From Carposina sasakii (Eukaryota > Arthropoda > Insecta > Lepidoptera > Carposinidae), in contig CP053167.1 in assembly GCA_014607495.2 (NCBI GenBank), positions 3,038,001 through 3,102,000 on the forward strand: a stretch of 64,000 bases of DNA, read 5' to 3'. The notes under the pieces were generated by a model. The model was not told the origin of the DNA. It did no database searches and worked only from the letters and a program-made list of their open reading frames with translations. The translations under genes were made by a program, and so were the position numbers. Below, in pieces: positions 21,300 to 29,622 of the stretch; the first letter of the stretch is position 1; each line of letters opens with the position of its first letter.

Positions 21300-24266
21300 T
21301 TATCCGGGAAAGTGGTAGGTGTATCCGGCCTGGCCTCCGAAGTTGGAGTGGTGTCCCTCCCTTTTGCTCCAGGTCCCTCCGAGGGACAGCTCTCCGTTGG
21401 TGCTGACGGGCCAGTGGCCGCCGGCTGCTGCTGAGTACTGCAAACAGACAGAAAGTCAGCTTTCCGATACGATGTTATAAGTATTGGCAAAGTCTAATGT
21501 TCTACTATTAGATGCTCATCGGAGACTATAACCAAAGTCCCGAAATACTAACCCATGCTTGACGGACTATTATAAATGGAGAATGTAAAACTATGGTCGT
21601 ATAGGGTAGCGGTGCCGTCATGTAGCGTCCGTACGAAATCAAAATGACCTATATATGATGACACCTCTATCCTATCAAGCATAAGACGTTATAGCAGTAA
21701 AATCGACAATTATTTCAAGCTAGCAATGCCTAGAGATAGGGCGAAGGCTAGTGCCTTCGCAGGGGTACAATAACTAGATGACCACTTCGAAGCTACAAGC
21801 CTATTAGTACTCCTTTCCAGATACTTAGATCCTATTGCACCTTTTGCTGTATACTGACCGTGGTGCGTCCCCCAATCCGCTTATCGGCATCGAAGCTGGC
21901 CTGCGAGTGCTGATCCTGCCAGTTCAGGCCGCCGCCCACGCGGTCGTGTGTGTGCTTGGAGATGACATGCGAGCCGTGCAGGTTGGCAGCTAGTCTGCCG
22001 TTAGCGTCGTCCATTATTGTGTGCTCGTAGCCGGCGGTACCCTGTTGAAACAATCACTTAAAGACTTGGCACATTGTATTCTAAAAGGAGACACAGGATA
22101 GGGGTTATGTTTGCTTCGATCAGATCGCAAGTTTTTTAGAGATCTCGCAACAATATTTGCATAATGCCTGATATAATCACAGGTTATTAAACATAATCTT
22201 TCTGGAGGCAAATAGTACGAACTGACACGTATGATCTCTACATCGGTAACAGGGATACAACAGCTTTAAGATCCAGTATACGAGTAGCTAGTAAGTATCT
22301 ACAAGTACTATGGGACCAATTGAAAATTGACTTTCTTGTTGACATATAAAAAGAAGCAATAAATTCAGCTTAGCCCATTCATTGTCTATTGGATACTGTC
22401 TACAGTGGTTCTCAAAAGAGGAAAGAAAGAGAGCAGTGTCGCCAGAACTTACATAGAGCTTCCTCTCATTTCCTCCAAGCCGGCCGAACACTGTTCCATC
22501 AGCACCAACTCCAGTCTTTCCGACCACGTCTCCAGTCTTCCGGTCAATACTGATGTCTCTCTTTGGTCGTCTGTCTTGGTGGTGCGTTAAAGCTGTATAG
22601 AATTCGGGATAACTGATGGAAAGAAATGATGGATTTAGATTCGACTGTGTATTTATTATATGTACATATCATTAGATACTCTTTGGTGATGATGATCAAG
22701 TTGAAATGGTATAGTTGTATTATAATTATTACCTCTCCTCTCCCATAAGGTCGCTGACATCTCGCTTAGGCTTCTTGTGTGTATGCTTGTGCGCATGCAC
22801 AGCTGAGTTGTAGCCATCGAGGTAACTGTAGGGAGAGATGAATTCCTCTGTGAGACACAACCAGTTTTGAAAATGCCTCGAAGACTTTGTTGTCAAAAAG
22901 CATGTTTGGATTACCCTTTATCCCTTATTTAGGTCAGTATTCATTTATGGATGAAATATCTGTTAACCTAACCTAACTACTTATACAGGATGTTTTTTTG
23001 TGGCCACCTTTAACGAAGGGTACATATTCTATACATGAAATAAAGTAAGTTTATGCCAAAAAAAATGCTGGGAATTTTTTTTTTTCTTTTAAATTTAAAT
23101 TCCTTGATCGTACGAAATTTATAGTGTCTAGTGTTTATGTTAGTTTTTTTATAGACAGGTATTAATTATTTTTCGTGAAAAAATCCTGCTACGCGCGTCT
23201 ATGTGCCTTTATGCAGAAAAACGCAGTCTATTTACTCAACTTTGGACCTAATATTTTGGAAACCAGACACTTCCCAGGTATGCTTCCATGGAGAAAAATG
23301 ATCGTGATGATGAGGAGATTCCGTAGTTTTCGGGAACGTTGACGACCAAAAATCACCTGTATAAATAAAATTCCTCAAATAAATTAAATGTCTATCAAAA
23401 ATATGTTACCTATCCTCCCCGGTGAGGTACAGCTCCTGGGCTGAGACAGCGACCAAAGCCGCAGCGAATATGCAAAGAACCTTCATATTGTCTGAAAAAC
23501 GAAAATAAATCTTAGCACTTTGTAAATTTTTGAGTTTATATTTGTTTGTGTATCAGAAAAATATTTAATAACACCTATTACCTAGATATTAAATATTAAT
23601 ATCTACTATAATATTTAATATCTACCTAATGTAGATTTATCGGAAAGCCTACTCGTATATACCTAATACCATGGTAAACTATAATATGCAGTTTCATAAT
23701 ATTATTTTAGTTTCATAATATTAGTCATGGGTTTCCGGGAGGTGGGCAGCAGCGCCTCCCGTGTTGACAACATAGTCCGAAATACTAACTGCGGTGACCA
23801 ACCCGCCTGCCCAGCGTGATGACTATGGGCAAATACCCCCCATGGCAGTCTTATGGCGTGCCCTAGGGGAGGCCTACGTCCAGCAGTAGACTGCAATAGG
23901 CTGGTGCAATAGGATGATGATGATGAATATTGATGATGATAATGATGAATATGAATTCTCCTGTACTATTACTATTAATTTAATGTTATTATGATATACT
24001 CGTATACGAAAAAGTTGTAACTAATCTTACTAATATTATAAACGCGAAAGTTTGTGAGTATGGATGGATGGATAGATGGATGGATGGATGTTTGTTACTC
24101 TTTCACGTAAAAACGACTGGAGCGATTTTAATAAAATATTGTATATAAATAAATATTTTTCCAACTGTATTAAATAAATAATTTATTAATATAATAATTT
24201 AATTTGGTAAATACTTACCAAGTTTGAAGTACTTCGGTGCTATCTTCACTTCGGAATCTGTTACTG
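21300..24266 (-). CDS. Gloverin-like antimicrobial peptide precursor
   Basis: Coding exons on the minus strand: 23486-23410, 22612-22453, 22041-21859 and 21437-21300; a noncoding first exon runs about 24266-24219. All junctions are GT/AG and in phase, giving about 185 residues. Exon 1 encodes a signal peptide (hydrophobic run ending AVSA/Q). A propeptide (SYPEFYTALTHH...) ends in a furin-type RPKR/D site, leaving a basic, glycine-rich mature peptide of about 141 residues with VFGRLGGNE, AGYEHTIMDD, GGGLNWQD, IGGR and C-terminal GHWPVST/SLGGTW/GYTYHFPG. The order and spacing fit gloverin, a secreted, infection-induced, lepidopteran-only protein acting on bacterial outer envelopes; attacin is the alternative. 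The 5' intron holds MITE-1 and an RTE tail. An extra candidate exon at 22735-22825 is annotated separately. Confidence 0.8.
22735..22825 (-). pseudogene. Extra propeptide-type exon, out of phase
   Basis: A 91-base open segment with good AG and GT borders lies between coding exons 1 and 2 of the gloverin-like gene. It reads SYLDGYNSAVHAHK...KKPKRDVSDL, clearly similar to the start of the next exon (SYPEFYTALTHH...RRPKRDISID). It begins in the right phase after exon 1, but its length is not a multiple of three after that phase, so including it throws the mature peptide out of frame. It looks like a duplicated propeptide exon that is skipped, dead or used only in an alternative transcript. Confidence 0.65.
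22985..23361 (-). mobile_element. MITE-1 copy c in a gloverin intron
   Basis: Full-length reversed copy with both ends (ACAGGATGTTTTTTTG and CCAAAAATCACCTGT), lying in the first coding intron. Confidence 0.85.
23727..23915 (+). mobile_element. RTE-tail SINE-like repeat with ATG repeat tail
   Basis: GGGTTTCCGGGAGGTGGGCA to CAGCAGTAGACTGCAATAGG followed by GATGATGATGA, in the 5' intron of the gloverin-like gene. Confidence 0.75.
24025..24138 (+). mobile_element. lep1-like Helitron 5' portion
   Basis: TCTTACTAATATTATAAACG, GGATGGATGG repeat and TTACTCTTTCACGTAAAAAC, truncated after AATAAAAT. Confidence 0.7.
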
Positions 24267-24333
24267 ATGCTGGAACGGAGGAGATCTACCCATTTATACT
24301 GACTTCATGCACTGAGGGAATCCTTCTTATCTG
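24263..24333 (-). promoter_or_regulatory. Immune-type promoter of the gloverin-like gene: TATA, kappaB-like and GATA sites
   Basis: On the minus strand TATAAA lies at 24298-24293, about 30 bases before an ATCAGT initiator (24268-24263). A ten-base match to the insect kappaB consensus GGGRNYYYYY (GGGAATCCTT, plus strand) is at 24316-24325, and a GATA site (AGATAA on the minus strand) is directly beside it at 24327-24332. Adjacent kappaB and GATA sites close to TATA are the known layout of insect antimicrobial gene promoters answering Toll/Imd signalling. A second GGGGAAC half-site is at 24345-24351. Confidence 0.65.
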
Positions 24334-25001
24334 CCACAAGTAGTTCCCCTTTTCTCAATTCGATTATTAAGATTAGTCAATGCAAAACCATTAATTTGAT
24401 AACATAATTTATCACTTATTTTATATTACGTAATTTATCTGAGTAACAGACGCGTGACAAACTTATCATTCGCATGGCGGCGGCGCTAGTATTCTCATGA
24501 ATTTGTTAAACTGTTCATATGTAATCAAGTTGTGAGATTTGACCGATGTACTCGTATTGATGCAGTTTGTTGACCCATGCTGATGAGGGGTTCCCTGGGG
24601 CCTGGTACAGACTATGCAGCTAGAATAGAATTCGATTCGGACGGACCACAGAATAGTAAGATACTTAATTAATGGGTACATATTTTGAATAAATTAAGCT
24701 ACCTAATTGAATAGATAAAGAAAACACATTATTATTTACTGTGAGAAGGTTTTGTGGTTTTGAATTAAACTACTAAATAAGTAGGTACCTAATATTAATC
24801 TTTTCTATACATATAATAAAAATGTAACGGATCGCTGTCTGTACATGGAAGATATATGAGAAAAAATATTACAGGAGACCTTTATCAACGCAGAAAATGA
24901 TTTTTGAATTTTTTGTCTGTTTGTCTGTGCGTTTGTGCACGCTAATCTCAGAAAAGGCTGAACCGATTTCGATGCAGTTTTCAGGAATATATTGTGACAG
25001 G

Positions 25002-25336
25002 ATGCGTGCCCGTCGCCTATCTGAACTGTAGAAACGCCACCGCGACCATAGCGATTCCAATAGGATAAACATGTAACTCGCAGAGGCGGGGCGGTGGTGG
25101 TGCGGCGGCGAGGACTGGCGGTGTGTGCGTGCGCGGAGCGAGGCGTCGGCGGCGTCACCCCGCGCACACAAACGATCGCGGTTCTCGTTTTCGCTGTCGC
25201 ACTGCTTCGTCTCCGCTGCTGCAAATAGGTACCTTACAAATAATGCCGATAAACTGCTGAGCAGTTTGGCAGTGTATATACTCGTAGATTATAAGAGTGT
25301 GTAATGTAAATGGAATAAATAAATAAATTAAAAAAA
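25002..25336 (+). pseudogene. Retroposed mRNA 3' end (5'-truncated processed pseudogene)
   Basis: The 335-base GC-rich insert starts with an open frame of 21 codons (ending ATATIAIPIG) closed by TAA at about 25072, then an unrelated 3'-UTR-like stretch, overlapping AATAAA signals and an A-rich end (25329-25336). The neighbouring Helitron sequence resumes exactly where sister copies are continuous, flanked by GG on both sides. These are the marks of LINE-mediated retroposition of a polyadenylated RNA. The source gene is not recognised; a SINE is the alternative. Confidence 0.6.
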
Positions 25337-25351
25337 GGTCCTACTTAACAT

Positions 25352-25721
25352 ACAGGATGTTTTTTTGTGGCCACCATTAACGAAGGGTACGTACTCTATA
25401 CATCAAATAAAGTAAGTTTATGCCAAAAAAATGCTGGGATTTTTTTTTTTTTTAATTCCTTGATCGTGCGAAATTTATAGTGTCTAGTGTTTCTGTTAGT
25501 TTTTTTATAGACAGATATTAATTATTTTTCGTGAAAAAATCCTGCTACGCGCGTCTATGTGCATTTATGCAGAAAAACGCAGTCTATTTACTCAACTTTG
25601 GACCCTAATATTTTGGAAACCAGACACTTCCCAGGTATGCTTCCATGGAGAAAAATGATCGTGATGATGAGGAGATTCCGTAGTTTTCGGGAACGTTGAC
25701 GACCAAAAATCATTCTGTATA
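25352..25721 (-). mobile_element. MITE-1 copy d with empty-site evidence
   Basis: Ends CAGGATGTTTTTTTGTGG and CCAAAAATCATTCTG. Removing it with one TA restores AACATATAGGC as in the sister Helitrons at 9.7 and 50.0 kb, which shows the TA target duplication directly. Confidence 0.9.
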
Positions 25722-25740
25722 GGCTACTTTTTATCCCGGA

Positions 25741-26103
25741 TTTTTTTTTGACGTGAAACGTCTTTAAAATCGCGCCGAAACATACGGGTACCAGGTTTAA
25801 AAACTGGACCGTAACGAAAAGGTCTATATCATCGTACCTTAATAATTAAAAAACTATTAGTCTTAGAAACAAAAATGTGGTGTAAATATTTCACTTATAT
25901 AGTCAGCTCGCTGTTATGACGAATATTAATCGTAATAATAAGTAATTTATGTTTCTATTACGTACCTGTTCTTTTTTATTAAAATACTTAAAACAGCGTC
26001 CATCTTGTTTTCATTTCAATCTTTTACTTTTAAAAGCGATTCGCTAACATAGACGTTTCACGTTAAAACCAACGGCCGTGTGCCCCGACACAGCCCCACC
26101 CGC
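25741..26103 (-). mobile_element. Element B, copy 1
   Basis: On the minus strand it begins GCGGGTGGGGCTGTGTCGGG and ends GACGTCAAAAAAAA. Subterminal inverted matches (TAACGTGAAACGTCTATG and TGACGTGAAACGTCTTTA) lie near both ends. It matches 45881-46670 closely, with a shorter middle. A-rich ending and variable flanks hint at retroposition; the inverted ACGTGAAACGTC motifs hint at a DNA element. Class undecided. Confidence 0.7.
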
Positions 26104-26611
26104 TTTTTACCCGGGATTTTATTTATCCCGGATAATTTCCGACATTTAATTTTTTTCTGTAGTCCACGCGGACGGAGTCGCTGGCGTCTACTAGTTGAAC
26201 ACTATAATATTGATGTTTGTAATTTATCGTAATAGGTTGTAACCACAGTGTTTTATAACATACATTATTACATAATACATAGATATGTCACAGAGATGTG
26301 CAACACACCCCTCTGGACATAAACCCCACATTAACGATATATTTAGCTAATCCAACTTCGTTCGACAGCACAAACAAATAAATGGCTGTGAAACACAAAG
26401 TAAAACAAGTTAAAAACAATATCTCAACGCGCTTTGAGATCTCAAACGCTAACCGATTCAATCTCGGACTTTGTTCAAAGCAAATGTTTTTACCAAAGGT
26501 TTTTACATTGATTTTTTGGCGTTCGTTTTATTGTAGCGAACGATTTGATTTGATAGTGTTAAATCTCTTTCTAATGAGTTTTTTTTATTTTATTAAGTTT
26601 TGTATTATTTT

Positions 26612-27500
26612 AACCCCCGACGCAAAAACGACGGGGTGTTATAAGTTTGACGTATCTGTGTATGTAAATGTGTATGTGTCTGTCTGTGGCATCGTAGCTA
26701 CCAAACGGATGATCCGATTTTAATGCGGTTTTTTTGTTTGAAAGGTATATCAGTCGAGAGTATTCTTAGCTATGTTTGGTGGAAATCGGTTCAGGTCTTC
26801 AAGGTCATCAGGTCGTTTGTTAGGTGTGATAGGAATGTTATACGCTCAGTTTGCTTGCAAGCATATGTGGGATCTGACTGAGCTGGTCTGCTGTTAGGGC
26901 TCGAAGATAGGAGACGTAACCCTGGACTGCCTTTTAGTAAACCCATCGAGTTTGGGCTCGTTGGATTTGTCTTAACCAGTTCTCTTTATGTTTCTAATTG
27001 ACGAGGACCTGATGCTGGAAATTTGGAAGCTCTGAGCTGGTCTAATGATAGGGCTCGAAGGTAGGAGACGTAACCCTGGTCTACCTTTTAGTAAACCCAT
27101 CGAGTTTGGGCTCGTTGAATTTGTCTTGACTGGTTCTCTTCATGTTTCTAATTGACGAGGACCTGATGCTGGAAATGGGATGTGGCGGATGAAACCCTGG
27201 AATGCCGGAATGAAACGGATAAACCGATTTATATTTTTGTTGAAAATCTAGAATGACCAAAGTTTAATCTTTATTGTTTCTTAATCTCTGCAATTCTCCC
27301 AGAGCCAATTTGTCATGAGGATTGTTAAACAGCTTCCTTTGGTCAAGATCGCATATAGTGACCCCATCTAAACTTTTTATGCGGCGAAAAATAAAAGAAA
27401 TTAAACGAAAGAATGAAAAATTAAGGAGCTCCTTCAAAAAGCATGAAATAAAAAATTTAATTAAAAATTTAAAAAAACCCCCGACCCAAAAAATGTATGC
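26612..27500 (+). repeat. 'CCCCCGAC' repeat with internal tandem duplication
   Basis: Starts with TAACCCCCGACGCAAAAACG and a GTGTATGTGTCTGTCTGTGG segment typical of a widespread lepidopteran repeat. Positions 26879-27031 and 27032-27178 are a direct tandem pair of about 150 bases (GAGCTGGTCT...GATGCTGGAAAT), differing at scattered sites. A second CCCCCGACC lies near 27478. No coding function seen; short open frames here are not supported. Confidence 0.65.
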
Positions 27501-27965
27501 AATCATTATGACAAAAGGTTTAAAATGCTAAACCCTATAAAAAGCAAAAAATAACCTTTAACACTACTACGCAAGTACCAACTAAAGCATGTCAGACTAT
27601 CTACTCGGGACTTCGTGCCACCTTTATGTCGGAGGCATAACCGCTAATTTTGAACTGCAAATGGTTATCTTGGCCTGCTGTTGACCGTACGTATGAAATT
27701 TTTTATTAAATTTTGTCGGGTCGGGGGACCGCTTTTTACCTTCAAAAATACTTACCTAAATCAAATGATCCCTACCTAATCACAACATTCGTATAAAAAA
27801 ATCACCTATCTAAACAAAATTATATTTATAATTACTGATATAATGTTTTAAAGTAAGTAGGTATTCAGAATTAAAGTGAAGTAAGCTATTACAATTATAT
27901 TTGTATAACAATTGGATTGAGGACTTCTTAATGTGTGCTTCTAACGTTAGGCTAATAAATCAGAG

Positions 27966-29232
27966 CGGTCCCCCGCTATGAGCCATGTCTACAAGTTGTT
28001 TTCAAGGGTAATCACGAATCGTCTTGCTCGCAGGTTTGATGACTTCCAGCCTCCCGAACAAGCCGGTTTCCGAAAAGGGTTTAGTACCATAAACCATATC
28101 CACACGCTACGGCAGATTATACAAAAAACGGAAGAGTATAATCGGCCACTATGCCTAGCGTTCGTATATGCATTTGATTCGATCGAGACATGGGCAGTGC
28201 TGCAGTCTCTCCAGCGGTGCCATATTGACCATCGATATATCGAAGTGCCGAAATGTTTATACAGCAACGCCACCATGTCGGCACGAGTACAGGAGCGGAG
28301 CACTGAGCCGATTTCTTTGCAGAGGGGAGTGAGACAAGGAGATGTTATTTCTCCGAAGCTCTTCACCAATGCAGTGGAAAACGCCTTTAAGCTTCTCGAA
28401 TGGAAAGGTCTCGGCATCAATATCAATGGCGAAAGCATCACTCACCTTCGATTCGCAGACGACATCGTGGTCATGGCAGAATCGCTGAAGGATCTAAGCA
28501 CAATACTCGATGGCCTCAATCGAGTCTCCCAACAGGTGGGCCTGAAGATGAACATGGACAAGACGAAGATCATGTCGAACGTCTATGTGCCGCCCACTCC
28601 TGTACTGGTTGGGAGCTCGATGCTCGAAGTTGTTGACGAGTATGTTTACCTGGGACAGACGGTCAAATTAGTTAGGTCCAACTTTGAGAAGGAGATAAAT
28701 CGGCGAATCCAACTCGGCTGGGCAGCGTTCGGGAAACTACGAAGCTTATTTGTGTCCAAGATACCTCAGTCCTTAAAGACGAAGGTATTCAACCAGTGCG
28801 TGCTGCCGGTGATGACCTACGGTGCCGAGACGTGGTCTCTAACTATGTGCCTCATAAAGAAGCTCAGGATCGCACAACGAGCGATGGAGAGAGCTATGCT
28901 TGGGATCTCTCTGCGTGATCGAATCAGAAATGAGGAGATCCGCAGACGTACAAAGATCACCGACATAGCTCAACGGTCCAGCAAGCTCAATGGGCAGGGC
29001 ACATAGCTCGAAGAACTGATGGCCGATGGAGTCGGAAAGTTCTAGAGTGGATACCACGTATCGGCAAGCGCAGCGTGGGAAGGCCACCCGTGAGGTGAAC
29101 GGGCGACCTGGCTAAGGTCGCGGGCGTCGGTTGGATGCAAGCTGCTTCCGACAGGTCGGAGTGGAGGTTGTTGAGGGAGGCCTGTGTCCAACAGTGGACT
29201 TCTCATGGCTGTAAATGATGAATGATGATAAT
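27966..29232 (+). mobile_element. RTE-clade LINE, 5'-truncated and inactive
   Basis: The open frame 27978-29006 is the C-terminal half of an RTE endonuclease-reverse transcriptase: EQAGFRKGFSTINH, GVRQGDVISPKLF, LRFADDIVVM, YVYLGQ, and the terminal MTYGAETW and RAMERAML blocks. The endonuclease domain is missing. Motif A reads LAFVYAFDSIE where the family normally has a catalytic Asp and about three more residues before AFDS, so the enzyme should be dead. The frame closes at 29006, but the conserved WAGH...WIPR tail continues in a shifted frame to about 29095. The element ends GGAGGCCTGTGTCCAACAGT plus ATG-type repeats, the same tail borne by the SINE-like copies in this window. Confidence 0.85.
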
Positions 29233-29622
29233 GAACGAATTCATCCATTATCATGTCGACTTTAGAAGTCTCGAAAGTTTGAAGTCGATTAAATTTTAAC
29301 AATAATTTTAGACCTTGGGCTTTGACGTGTCGTGCTAGGACCATCCATCTGTAGGTAATTAATAACTTGTCTATGTACCGATAAAATAGCTGTAGGTACC
29401 TCCTATATACGGACTGTTTATTAATCATCAATAATCATAACAGGTACGCTTTTGAAATGGTAAACACCTGATAATACTCCTAATTTTATTTTGCAATAAA
29501 TTAACATTCAATTTGTAATTAAACAGATTCAATTTCACAGTAAATAAACTTGTTTTCGCTGTTCTAATATGCTTGTGCTTTTATTGTTTTAACGTAACCT
29601 ATTCATATAGTGTGATGCAGCC

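Larger units (their letters stand above)
24804..26194 (+). mobile_element. Helitron of the 9473 family carrying three insertions
   Basis: Begins TCTATACATATAATA and ends with the GGACGGAGTCG hairpin region followed by CTAG and T. Compared with the intact copy at 9473-9807 it is split at GTGACAGG (insert 25002-25336), at AACATA/TAGGC (MITE-1, 25352-25721) and at TATCCCGG (element B, 25741-26103). Confidence 0.8.

Noticed and set aside
24805..25224. 139-codon minus-strand open frame
   Set aside because: It runs across the border between the Helitron and the retroposed insert, in GC-rich sequence, so it is chance and in the wrong orientation for the poly(A) end.
27989..28445. 150-codon minus-strand open frame
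   Set aside because: Antisense to the RTE reverse transcriptase frame, with no motif.
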